Part shown: positions 7,973 through 16,234 of the stretch, one piece after another
Layout of the letters: each line of letters begins with the position of its first letter
Numbering within the stretch: position 1 is the stretch's first letter
NCBI GenBank assembly: GCA_033852135.1
Contig: JAWSVB010000016.1
Location: 186,001 to 250,000, forward strand
Length of the DNA: 64,000 nt
Reading direction: 5' to 3'
DNA from: QZLE01 sp033852135
GTDB lineage: Bacteria; Pseudomonadota; Gammaproteobacteria; QZLD01
Translations under genes and position numbers: made by a program
The notes under the pieces: generated by a model
Databases searched by the model: none
Seen by the model: the letters and a program-made list of their open reading frames with translations, nothing else
What the model was told of the DNA's origin: nothing

Positions 7973-8938
7973 TTACTGCGGGTATACAACCTTAATCTGT
8001 TGCTGCATATCATCAACTTTAAGGTCAATTTCACGCGTTGCAAGATCTGAGCTGCCAAGGATTGGAAGATAAAACAATATTGCCTTGTTTATTTTAGTTG
8101 CTGTCATATAACCTGAAACCTGTTGTACAGCATTATCTATATCAAATATGCTTCCCTTGATCTGGTTTGAGCGCTTAGTCTCAATAAGCACTTTCTCATC
8201 GCCATTATGAATTAACATATCTAATTGAGTGTGGGATTCACCTATTTTTATACGTTTATCTATCTCTACTTCTACATCAGGTATTGCTATCTCTAGAAAG
8301 CCGCGCAGATAGCCTAACATTTCATATTCTGCTGGGGAGTTTTCACGTTCTTCTATATAAAACAGATCCGCTGAGAATAAGCGCAATAGGGTTACGAGTT
8401 GATCTAGGAAAAACTTACCTCCATAACGTTCTATCTCTTTATGAATTTTTTCAGCTCGATCCCACCCTAAAAAGTATTTAGCTTTTTCATAGCTGGCGAT
8501 TTCGATAATTTGTTCTACAAGGATTAGAAAAAATGCTGTTACATTCATAATTGCTAGCATTGCTTCTTGTTCTGAGAAAAATAATTGTTCGTCAGTTTCT
8601 GCTGGTAGCTCCCAGTCCTCAAGATATCTGTGGAATGTTTGAGCTTCTTTGTCTTTAAAAATATTTTGTTCATCAAGATATTGGTATATCTCTTTAACAC
8701 TCAAACCTTCCGGGTCTTTGCCACATACCAACTTATACGCTTCAGTTAACGCCGCCTCAAATGCATGGTTAGCTCTGAGCACTGCATCGGTAAAAAGGTA
8801 TTCCTCAATACTACCCTTTGCTTCCTGCCAATAATGTTCTGCCATCTGCAGGTGATTAATTACGTTATAGATACCTGGGAAAAAATCTGGAGGCAATACC
8901 TCAGAAACCTTACGTTTAATTTCGTATAGCATATCCAT
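7973..8938 (-). CDS. Uncharacterised protein with C-terminal PD-(D/E)XK nuclease-like domain
   Basis: 321 residues. Residues about 20-150 are predicted all-helical and resemble HEPN-like helical bundles only loosely; no RxxxxH motif is present. The C-terminal part carries a restriction-endonuclease-like signature: Asp240 (TQLDML), then Glu253-x-Lys255 (VLIETKRS), then a helix with Gln (AVQQVSGYM). This predicts a metal-dependent nuclease fold, though the family could be non-catalytic. It is flanked by the TM1266-like gene and hydG but is not obviously linked to hydrogenase. No methyltransferase or other restriction partner is nearby. A stand-alone defence or DNA/RNA-processing role is only a guess. 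Confidence 0.6.
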   Translation of the reverse strand: MDMLYEIKRKVSEVLPPDFFPGIYNVINHLQMAEHYWQEAKGSIEEYLFTDAVLRANHAFEAALTEAYKLVCGKDPEGLSVKEIYQYLDEQNIFKDKEAQTFHRYLEDWELPAETDEQLFFSEQEAMLAIMNVTAFFLILVEQIIEIASYEKAKYFLGWDRAEKIHKEIERYGGKFFLDQLVTLLRLFSADLFYIEERENSPAEYEMLGYLRGFLEIAIPDVEVEIDKRIKIGESHTQLDMLIHNGDEKVLIETKRSNQIKGSIFDIDNAVQQVSGYMTATKINKAILFYLPILGSSDLATREIDLKVDDMQQQIKVVYPQ

Positions 8939-9088
8939 AATCAGGGGGCTCGACTCTTCTTATCTAACTATTTATAACTATAGCTTAAATTTAGAGGTTA
9001 TGAAGTTATTAGAATTTATTGTTTAGAAAAAATTTGGGCTGACGCTAAGGTCAGTCCAAATTAGTTAAACTTATGATCTATTGAAGAA

Positions 9089-10468
9089 TTAAATATATAT
9101 ATCATTATTACCATGGGTAACTTTGTCAACCATCTTGCGGGAAGTTTCTTGTTCCTTCTCCCCCATTTCAGCTATAAACTTCTCCATAGCTTCCATACCA
9201 ACTTTCTTGGTAGCTTCTGATGCATAATCGCGCAGAAACTCCATAAATGATGATGCAGCATTTGGTCCGCAATGCTGCTTGATGAGGCCTGGTTTAGCCA
9301 GATCCATAAAGTCTTCGCCAGTTCTTCCTAACCGATAACACCCGGTGCAAAAGGAAGGGATAAACCCTTTTCCGGCTATATCTCGAATCACTTCATCAAG
9401 TGAGCGATGATCGCCTAGTGAAAATTGGCTCATATCTTCATGGTCTACTGCATATCCACCCGGATTGGTACGACTACCAGCTGATATTTGAGATACACCT
9501 AGATCTAGAGTTTTGCCTCTAAGTTGCGGGCCTTCTCTAGTCGACATGATTATTCCGGTATATGGTACTGCTATACGTAGAATTGCTACAATCTTGAGGA
9601 AATCTTCATCAGATACCTCTTCTGGTGGGTGCTCTGATATATCTGAGCCAGTAGCAAACTCCATTCTTGGGACACTTATAGTATGTGGGCCTACCCCAAA
9701 CTTATCCTCTAGGTAGCTAATATGCTGCATCATAGCTAGAATTTCATATTTCCAATCAGCTAGACCAAACAACACACCTACGCCGCAATCATCAATTCCA
9801 GCTTCCATAGCTCGATCAATGGCGGATACGCGCCAATCAAAATCAGCTTTTTTCCCACGCAGATGTACTTTGCTATATACATCTCTATGGTAGGTTTCTT
9901 GGAAGATCTGATAGGTTCCGATCCCTTTCTCTTTTAAGAGTTTGAACTCATCTACTGCGAGAGGAGCTACATTTACGTTAATTCTGCGAATGCTGCCGCC
10001 TTTATCGTCTTTGCAGCTATAGATCGTATCGATTGAATCCAGCACATAATCAAAACCTTGCTTTGGATATGCCTCACCAGCAACCATCAGCACGCGTTTA
10101 TGACCGCTTTCAATTAAAATCTTGGTCTCTTCGGCGATTTCTGCTTGAGATAATACTCTACGGTTTATGGCTTTATTTCCGGCTCTAAATGCACAGTATG
10201 AGCACTCATTAGCACAAAGATTTGATATATATAAAGGGGCAAATATAACCAGGCGGTTACCATAGATCTCTTCTTTGACATATTTTGCTGTTTCAAATAG
10301 CTCTTGAGTTAAATCTGGGTCATCTATGTTTGAAAGTACAGCAACATCACTTATGTTTAATCCTTTGAGTTCTCTTCCTTTTTGCAAAATTTCTCTGATC
10401 TTGCCATGATCATTTGATGCATTATTTAATTCTTTCTCAATTTGATTATCATTGATAATTGCTGACAT
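9089..10468 (-). CDS. hydG: [FeFe] hydrogenase maturase HydG (radical SAM tyrosine lyase)
   Basis: 459 residues, close to the usual HydG length. The radical SAM cluster motif CANECSYC (Cx3Cx2C) lies near residue 95. The C-terminal auxiliary cluster ligands CTGC and a distal Cys (KQHC) lie near residues 385-415. HydG cleaves tyrosine and makes the CO/CN-bearing iron synthon for the H-cluster. It lies downstream of hydA but is separated from it by a good terminator, so it may have its own promoter or depend on read-through. The partner maturases HydE and HydF are not in this window. SD AGGGTAA precedes the ATG. Confidence 0.95.
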   Translation of the reverse strand: MSAIINDNQIEKELNNASNDHGKIREILQKGRELKGLNISDVAVLSNIDDPDLTQELFETAKYVKEEIYGNRLVIFAPLYISNLCANECSYCAFRAGNKAINRRVLSQAEIAEETKILIESGHKRVLMVAGEAYPKQGFDYVLDSIDTIYSCKDDKGGSIRRINVNVAPLAVDEFKLLKEKGIGTYQIFQETYHRDVYSKVHLRGKKADFDWRVSAIDRAMEAGIDDCGVGVLFGLADWKYEILAMMQHISYLEDKFGVGPHTISVPRMEFATGSDISEHPPEEVSDEDFLKIVAILRIAVPYTGIIMSTREGPQLRGKTLDLGVSQISAGSRTNPGGYAVDHEDMSQFSLGDHRSLDEVIRDIAGKGFIPSFCTGCYRLGRTGEDFMDLAKPGLIKQHCGPNAASSFMEFLRDYASEATKKVGMEAMEKFIAEMGEKEQETSRKMVDKVTHGNNDIYI

Positions 10469-10481
10469 TTTTATTTACCCT

Positions 10482-10518
10482 AAAAAAACCGTAGAGCCAA
10501 CATTAACAGGCTCTACGG
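10482..10518 (-). terminator. Terminator of the hydrogenase structural operon
   Basis: A 10-bp stem, CCGTAGAGCC with GGCTCTACGG, followed on the minus strand by a run of seven T. It sits between hydA and hydG and should reduce read-through into hydG. Confidence 0.88.
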
Positions 10519-10570
10519 TTAGTTACAATAGTTAATCCTGACTATTTTTGTCAGCTATTATTGACTAGAT

Positions 10571-12421
10571 TTAATCTATTAATTTACCTCTAGCTGTATA
10601 TGAGGTGTGAAGGAGTTTATGCGCTTTATGCCCACATGGACCATCAGTGAGAAACTCACTGTATATGTGTGCTACATCAGGATTTTCATGAGACTTACGA
10701 GTCTCATAAACCATATCCTCATTATATAGTGTTGATGCGCGAGCTTTACGAATATCCATATTAACTGGGCGAGGCATTCCTCCACCGGCTATACAACCAC
10801 CAGGACACCCCATAAACTCAATAAAATGACATTCACTAAATGGTCCACCAGCTTCAATATCTGCCAATACCTTCTCTGCATTTGCAGTGCCATGAGCCAC
10901 ACCAACTTTTAGCGTTGCACCTTTTAACCAATCCCAATTATCAAAGTGCCCTTTAAGGATATCTGGAACCGGTCCTACCTGCTCTATCTTAATCTCAGCA
11001 ACTCTAGACCCTTCAAATCCGCGCACTGGGGTGATATTAGCGTGATCGAATAGATCCTCTACTTTTATACCTGTAATCACCTCAATTGCTGTTCTTAAAG
11101 CAGCCTCCATTACGCCACCTGTTGCTCCAAATATAACTCCAGATCCTGTTGATACACCAAATGGATTATCATATTCAGACGTTGGTACTTTGCGCAGATC
11201 CATACCAGCTTCTTTAATCATTGCTGCTACTTCTTCCGTGGAGATCATATAATCAACATCTTTAAATCCACTATCATCCATTTCTGGACGATTACACTCA
11301 AACTTTTTAGCGGTACATGGCATTAAGGCTACAGATACAATATCTTTTGGATCGATGTTATTTTTTTCTGCATAGTAAGTTTTAATTACTGCGCCAAACA
11401 TCTGCCCAGGACTTTTTGCTGATGATAGATTTGGTATCATCTCTGGCTTAAAGTGCTCTAGATATTTTACCCACCCAGGTGAGCAACTGGTAAATTGCGG
11501 TAAGGCAACTGTTTCATCTTTATCTACTAATACTTTCTTAAGCCTTAGCAGCAGTTCTGTAGCTTCTTCGATAATGGTTAAATCAGCTGTAAAAGTAGTA
11601 TCGAAAACCCTATCAAAACCACATCTACGTAGTGCAGTTGGAAGTTGCATTGTTAAAGCTTCAGCACCTGGCTCGTTCCCAAAACATTCACCAATAGCTG
11701 TTCTTGGAGCTGGGGATGTCTGAATCACCACATGTTTAGTTGGATCCTCAATCAACTCCCAGACTTTTTCAGTTTCATCTTTAACTGAAAGAGCTCCTGT
11801 TGGACAGTGTGTTATACACTGACCACAGTTGATACAAACTGTATCTTCTAGGTCTTTATCAGCAAATGCTGCAATTTTGATCTGATTACTTCTATCTTTC
11901 ATTCCGTATGCACCAACAGCTTGTAGCTCTTTACAGGCTCTTTCGCAATTACGGCATTGAACGCACTTGTTCATATCTCGAACTATAAACAGACCAGAAT
12001 CTTCAATCTCATGTTCCGGCTCTTCTTTTACACCAAATCTAAATTCGGTAACTCCGCACTCATCTGCTAGTTCGCGCAGAGTACAGTTTCTACTTCTGTT
12101 GCAGGTGTAACATGTACCTGTGTGACTTGATAGCTCTAAATCAACCAGATCACGGCGCGCTTTTCTAACTTTATGAGAATTAGAATTGATTACCATCCCA
12201 TCTGATACTGGCAAAGTACATGAGGTTTGCAGGGTGTTATAACCTTCAATCTCTACCACACATACTCTGCATAGTCCTTTTGGTTTAAGGTCATCATGCT
12301 GACACAATGTTGGAATTTTAATACCGACACTTTGTGCTGCCTTTAGTATTGTTGTTCCTTCCTCTACTGTAACTTGAATGTCATCAATTGTTGCAGTTAC
12401 CATTTTTTTTATTCCATTCAT
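10571..12421 (-). CDS. hydA: Catalytic subunit of NAD-linked [FeFe] hydrogenase
   Basis: 616 residues with the multi-cluster layout of HydA/HndD. A [2Fe-2S] domain has Cys40, 51, 54 and 68; a His-Cys cluster has His100 with Cys104, 107 and 113; two 4Fe-4S ferredoxin motifs lie near 145-205. The H-cluster motifs are L1 TSCSPGW (Thr311 onward), L2 MPCTAKK and L3 FMGCPGGCIAGGG. It reduces protons or oxidises H2 at the H-cluster and exchanges electrons with the HydBC subunit. The fourth L1 residue is Ser314 where many enzymes have Cys; I recall this variant in other NAD-linked hydrogenases and do not read it as inactivating. The gene is 23 nt downstream of its partner subunit, behind GGAG. Confidence 0.95.
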   Translation of the reverse strand: MNGIKKMVTATIDDIQVTVEEGTTILKAAQSVGIKIPTLCQHDDLKPKGLCRVCVVEIEGYNTLQTSCTLPVSDGMVINSNSHKVRKARRDLVDLELSSHTGTCYTCNRSRNCTLRELADECGVTEFRFGVKEEPEHEIEDSGLFIVRDMNKCVQCRNCERACKELQAVGAYGMKDRSNQIKIAAFADKDLEDTVCINCGQCITHCPTGALSVKDETEKVWELIEDPTKHVVIQTSPAPRTAIGECFGNEPGAEALTMQLPTALRRCGFDRVFDTTFTADLTIIEEATELLLRLKKVLVDKDETVALPQFTSCSPGWVKYLEHFKPEMIPNLSSAKSPGQMFGAVIKTYYAEKNNIDPKDIVSVALMPCTAKKFECNRPEMDDSGFKDVDYMISTEEVAAMIKEAGMDLRKVPTSEYDNPFGVSTGSGVIFGATGGVMEAALRTAIEVITGIKVEDLFDHANITPVRGFEGSRVAEIKIEQVGPVPDILKGHFDNWDWLKGATLKVGVAHGTANAEKVLADIEAGGPFSECHFIEFMGCPGGCIAGGGMPRPVNMDIRKARASTLYNEDMVYETRKSHENPDVAHIYSEFLTDGPCGHKAHKLLHTSYTARGKLID

Positions 12422-12444
12422 TTTTATTATCTCCGTAGCAGGTA

Positions 12445-14106
12445 TTAAAGTTGATCTGCGAAATCATTCATTAGATTTTTTAGAACATTAGGACTTGTCT
12501 GCCCTAACCCGCACTTAGATGTAAGCACCATTGTTTCACAAAGGGTTTTTATATCTTTAGTCTCTTTATCTGTAACCTTGCCTTGGCGCATCTTATCAAC
12601 ATGATTTAACAAAACTTGATTGCCCCAGCGACATGGGGTGCACTGACCACATGATTCCTCGATAAAAAACTCTAAATAGTTATCTGCTATGTCGTAGAGA
12701 TTACGCTGTTGGCCATAGATAATTACAGACCCACCAGTTGCTAAGTCTTCATAACTTAAAACTCTGTCGAACTGGCTAGCAGGTACAAGTTGGCCTGAAT
12801 AACCACCAACCTGAATCGCTTTTGGATTTTCTGCTTTAGTTATTCTTACAATGTCGTTAAGCGTCATCCCCCAAGCAAATTCAAATACTCCAGGCTGTTC
12901 ACAATCCCCTGAGACACTGAATAATTTATAACCTTTACTTTTCTCTGTACCGGCAGATTTATACCAGTCAGCCCCCTTAGATAAAATACATGGTACCCAG
13001 GCAAATGTTTCAACGTTATTTACATTTGTTGGTTCACCATATAGTCCATTGGTTACTGGGAACGGAGGTTTATTTCTTGGCTCTCCCCTATTACCTTCAA
13101 TTGATTCAATAAGCGCTGTCTCTTCTCCGCAGACATAAGCTCCTGCACCAAAGAAAAGTTTAATATCGAAATCTACTCCCTGCTTGCCGCAAATATTCAT
13201 ACCCAACATATTGCTTGCGCGTTTTTTATCCAATAGAGCTTCTAGCTTTTCTTTTAGGAATGCATACTCCCATCTCATGTAAAGAATGCCTTCTTGAGCA
13301 CCAATGGCATAACCTGCGATGGTCATACCTTCAATAACTTTGTCAGCAAACCGTGTAAAGATGAGCATATCTTTGAAACAACCTGGCTCACCTTCATCAG
13401 CATTACAAACTACGTGCTTAATATCACCTTCTGCAGCTGCGCAGAAGTCCCATTTCATACCTGTGGGAAAACCTGCTCCACCATGCCCTCGTAGCCCTGA
13501 GTCTTTTACAGCATCTCGCAATTCCTGCGGTGACATCTCGAGTGCTTTTTTAAGCCCTGAGTCTGGCGCAACTTGGTCGAATGTAAGTTCATTTGTGTAA
13601 CTTTGTGGAAGTTCGTTTTCAACCTCTTCCCCAGCACGAAGCTTTTTGACTATTTCACTCGCCTTATCAGGGGTAACTAGGTGAAAAATCTTATCATTGA
13701 TAATCATTGCAGGTGACATATCTGATATGCCTACACACCCTGTCCACTCGAGGGAAAACATCCTATCGTATGTTGTCTCCCCCATTTTTATACCAAGCTC
13801 TTTTTCTAAGCGGGCGGCAACATCATCAACACCAGCCATTTTTGAAGGCATATCAATACTAAGCGCTACATGATATTTACCTTTTGGCTCAACTTCGAGG
13901 AAGCTATAGAAAGTTGCTACCTCATAAACCTCTGCCGAGCTTATTCCCAGCATTATGCCTATCTCTTGCATCGCATATTCTGGTATGAAACTAAATTCAT
14001 GTTGAACAGCGTGAAGAATTGGGATCAGGGACTTTTTTTCTAGGGCAAATTGCCCTTCAATCTTAGCTAGGAATTTCTTAATGTCATCATTGCTTGGTAT
14101 GTACAT
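12445..14106 (-). CDS. Fused NuoE-like/NuoF-like (HydC-HydB) hydrogenase subunit
   Basis: 553 residues joining two complex-I-type modules. Residues 1-160 have a NuoE/HydC-like fold, but only one (Cys124) of the four [2Fe-2S] ligands is present. Residues about 200-553 are NuoF/HydB-like: the FMN loop RGHGGAGFPTG, CGEETALIESIEG, and the 4Fe-4S site SCGQCTPCRWG with a distal Cys (SKCGLG). This half oxidises or reduces NAD(H) at FMN. The N-terminal [2Fe-2S] and C-terminal ferredoxin extensions of bifurcating HydB proteins are absent, so simple NADH-dependent H2 turnover is more likely than bifurcation. It is the first gene of the operon with hydA; SD GGGAGGG. Confidence 0.9.
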   Translation of the reverse strand: MYIPSNDDIKKFLAKIEGQFALEKKSLIPILHAVQHEFSFIPEYAMQEIGIMLGISSAEVYEVATFYSFLEVEPKGKYHVALSIDMPSKMAGVDDVAARLEKELGIKMGETTYDRMFSLEWTGCVGISDMSPAMIINDKIFHLVTPDKASEIVKKLRAGEEVENELPQSYTNELTFDQVAPDSGLKKALEMSPQELRDAVKDSGLRGHGGAGFPTGMKWDFCAAAEGDIKHVVCNADEGEPGCFKDMLIFTRFADKVIEGMTIAGYAIGAQEGILYMRWEYAFLKEKLEALLDKKRASNMLGMNICGKQGVDFDIKLFFGAGAYVCGEETALIESIEGNRGEPRNKPPFPVTNGLYGEPTNVNNVETFAWVPCILSKGADWYKSAGTEKSKGYKLFSVSGDCEQPGVFEFAWGMTLNDIVRITKAENPKAIQVGGYSGQLVPASQFDRVLSYEDLATGGSVIIYGQQRNLYDIADNYLEFFIEESCGQCTPCRWGNQVLLNHVDKMRQGKVTDKETKDIKTLCETMVLTSKCGLGQTSPNVLKNLMNDFADQL

Positions 14107-14437
14107 ACTTCCCTCCCTGGGATTGCGTTAATTTTTTATTCTTACTTTAAATCGCACTATTTAAATATAGAACAGTTTTTGATTATATGCTCGGTTGGAG
14201 CATTATTTTAAATACCAAAAACAAATACCATATAGCATTGAAATATCATGTCTTTTATTAAATTTTTCACACGAGAGGGTTTGTTAGGAAATCCATAACA
14301 TTTTTAAAAAATAGAATTTAACAGGGGGAGAAATTTTTAGATGGTGATAATTAGCATAGTTACTAGCATGCTGCTTTTTAGTGGCAACAATTACTACTAA
14401 CTTAGATATAGATAAATAGTTTCGTATGGTTTATGAC
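14107..14437. other. Promoter region of the hydrogenase operon
   Basis: About 330 nt between the amidotransferase gene and hydBC. No ORF or RNA gene was seen. It contains an imperfect inverted repeat, TGTTA-N9-TAACA at 14282-14300. It resembles a Rex site in its half-sites but the spacing is three bases too long, so it is listed only as a candidate protein-binding site. Confidence 0.4.
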
Positions 14438-15172
14438 TTAACCAACCAGCCCATCCAGTATGGCTCTCATAACATTATGAGCATTTTCTATTCGTGAACC
14501 ATCAGATATATTATGTTGTTGGATATATGGACCTGATTCAATATCATCAGCGCAGTTTGCATAGATCTTATCAATTCCATCATTCGTCATCTCTAGATGA
14601 AACTGCAGACCTAATACTCTTTGCTTATAAATAAAACCTTGATTCCCACACCCTTGGCTAAAGGCAATGCACTTTGCGCCGCGTGGAATTGGAAATGTAT
14701 CACCATGCCAATGGAATACTTCAAGAGAGTCGGGTAATAAATTACTTTGAGATCTGATTGGGAACCAACCTATCTCTTTAAATTGATTAGGGGTAACTTT
14801 TGCTCCGAGTACATCTGCGATTAATTGAGCACCTAAACAAATTCCAACTACAGACATTTTTCTAGAAAGAGAAGCTTGTCTTATTGCCTTCGCTATAAAA
14901 TCTTTTTCCTCTTTTAACCATGGGTATTTATCATATTCGTAGATATTCATGGGACCACCCATGATCAATACCATGTCTATATCTCTTAGCTCTTTTCTAT
15001 CAGGAAGAGCTTCACCTTCATGCAATTTAGTGGAGGTAATATGCATCCCTTTTTCTTCAGCCCAATCCTGAATAATACCTAAATCTTCAAATGCAACATG
15101 CTGCAGAAAGTGTAGCCTTACTTTTTTAGGTTCTTGAGGTGCTTTCTTGGTGTAGCTTTTTGTAAAAAACAT
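14438..15172 (-). CDS. Class I glutamine amidotransferase-like protein
   Basis: 244 residues of the GATase1 fold related to the amidotransferase part of GMP synthase. The nucleophile elbow GICLGAQLIADVLGA contains the catalytic Cys, and LGLQFHLEMT supplies the His-x-Glu. An oxyanion-type loop, MVLIMGGPMNIYEYD, lies near residue 85. No synthetase domain is fused, so the acceptor substrate is unknown; stand-alone proteins of this type include gamma-glutamyl hydrolases and unassigned amidotransferases. No clear SD precedes the ATG. It is upstream of the hydrogenase operon on the same strand with a 330-nt gap. Confidence 0.8.
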   Translation of the reverse strand: MFFTKSYTKKAPQEPKKVRLHFLQHVAFEDLGIIQDWAEEKGMHITSTKLHEGEALPDRKELRDIDMVLIMGGPMNIYEYDKYPWLKEEKDFIAKAIRQASLSRKMSVVGICLGAQLIADVLGAKVTPNQFKEIGWFPIRSQSNLLPDSLEVFHWHGDTFPIPRGAKCIAFSQGCGNQGFIYKQRVLGLQFHLEMTNDGIDKIYANCADDIESGPYIQQHNISDGSRIENAHNVMRAILDGLVG

Positions 15173-15349
15173 TAAGTATATTACTCGGTAACAATTGGAG
15201 AAGATTCAACTATAAAAGGGTTTACCCTTGATGGGAAAAGAATAAGTAGTTTTAATATTTAGCAGGTAATCAAGCTATTTAAATAAACTCTAAGACTTAA
15301 TTTTGCAGCTTTCATATAAAAACTATAATTTCATTTCTGCATAAATAGA

Positions 15350-15400
15350 TTTGGGGCCCGAATAAAGTCAATTATAATTTGACCATTCAGTAGCCCCAAA
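15350..15400. repeat. Nested inverted repeat downstream of rubredoxin
   Basis: The outer stem TTTGGGGC (15350-15357) pairs with GCCCCAAA (15393-15400). Inside it GTCAA (15367-15371) pairs with TTGAC (15379-15383). On the minus strand it follows the rubredoxin gene, so it could end that transcript, but there is no clean U-tract. The region 15173-15442 otherwise shows nothing. Confidence 0.5.
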
Positions 15401-15442
15401 ATTTGGTTCTATTTTATATGTTAAGTAGAAATTGTATAGATA

Positions 15443-15604
15443 TTATTCCTCAACACTAAAATCTGATTTGCCAGCTCCACATAAAGGGCAGGCCCAGCTA
15501 TCTGGTACATCTGCAAATGAAGTACCTGCTTGAACATCATTATCAGGATCTCCAGCTTCTGGATCATAAACGTAACCACATACATCACAAATATATTTTT
15601 CCAT
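15443..15604 (-). CDS. Rubredoxin
   Basis: 53 residues. Two CxxC knuckles, CDVCGYVYDP and CPLCGAG, bind a single iron. GGAGAGA lies just upstream of the ATG at 15604, so this start is used rather than an in-frame start 72 nt upstream. Rubredoxin shuttles electrons from the flavoprotein encoded two genes upstream to rubrerythrins or similar peroxide-reducing proteins. Last gene of the leftward oxidative-stress cluster. Confidence 0.96.
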   Translation of the reverse strand: MEKYICDVCGYVYDPEAGDPDNDVQAGTSFADVPDSWACPLCGAGKSDFSVEE

Positions 15605-15650
15605 TAATCTCTCCGTTGTACTTGCTTGATCAAAAAATAAATTTTTAAAA

Positions 15651-16142
15651 TTAAGATTCAGTAATCTTAATATCATGTTCTTTCATATACGCTAAGATGC
15701 GAGCTTTATGGTTTTTATCCCCTTCATTAAGGACATGAAAAACTCGCAATACGTCTGAATTCGCCTCTTTCTCAATCGCTGATTGATAATGGGCTTCCCC
15801 AGCTGATCCTTCAATAAACACTGCATAATTAAACGCCTGCTCTCTTGAAACAGCTTCGTCCTTACAGTATTGAATCACTTTACCAATTTGGTTGCAGACG
15901 TTATCCAATTCAGCAATGCTTTTAGGTAATATTTCTGTAGGGAATTTATCAAATGGTAACAAGACATCTTTTCCGCTCTCTAAAAAAGATGCGTGATGTT
16001 TCTCTTCTACAGATAAGCGCCACCATAGGTCTCTGTCATCAGTGAAGCAATCACAAAAAACCATGTATAGATCAGACAAAAGTAATTCAAGTTCAATACC
16101 TTTATCTATGATATCCAATATTCCATTTTTACACTGAGCCAT
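15651..16142 (-). CDS. Ferritin-like/rubrerythrin-domain protein
   Basis: 163 residues, all helical, with two carboxylate/His motifs: VEEKHHASF near residue 46 and GSAGEAHYQSAIEKE near 115. These suggest a diiron four-helix bundle of the ferritin-like superfamily, but there is no rubredoxin domain. The likely role is iron or peroxide handling, given neighbours rubredoxin and a rubredoxin-reductase-like flavoprotein. AGGAAAG precedes the ATG. The exact subfamily is not recognised. Confidence 0.7.
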   Translation of the reverse strand: MAQCKNGILDIIDKGIELELLLSDLYMVFCDCFTDDRDLWWRLSVEEKHHASFLESGKDVLLPFDKFPTEILPKSIAELDNVCNQIGKVIQYCKDEAVSREQAFNYAVFIEGSAGEAHYQSAIEKEANSDVLRVFHVLNEGDKNHKARILAYMKEHDIKITES

Positions 16143-16234
16143 AAACTTTCCTGTACAAGATAATTAATGGAAAAAGTATATCATTTATAGCTATTCACCT
16201 GAATTTTTCATTAAAACACATATAAAATATTGGT

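Noticed and set aside
13319..13600. Overlapping plus-strand open frames inside hydBC and similar frames opposite other genes
   Set aside because: They are shadows on the reverse strand of well-recognised genes, lack ribosome binding sites and show no family features.
12445..14106. Frameshift or assembly join between separate HydC and HydB genes
   Set aside because: The frame is continuous with a sensible linker, and fused NuoE-NuoF-like proteins are known; the missing cysteines are point changes, not a shift.
14282..14300. Rex operator upstream of the hydrogenase operon
   Set aside because: The half-sites TGTTA and TAACA are nine bases apart, against six in a Rex site.
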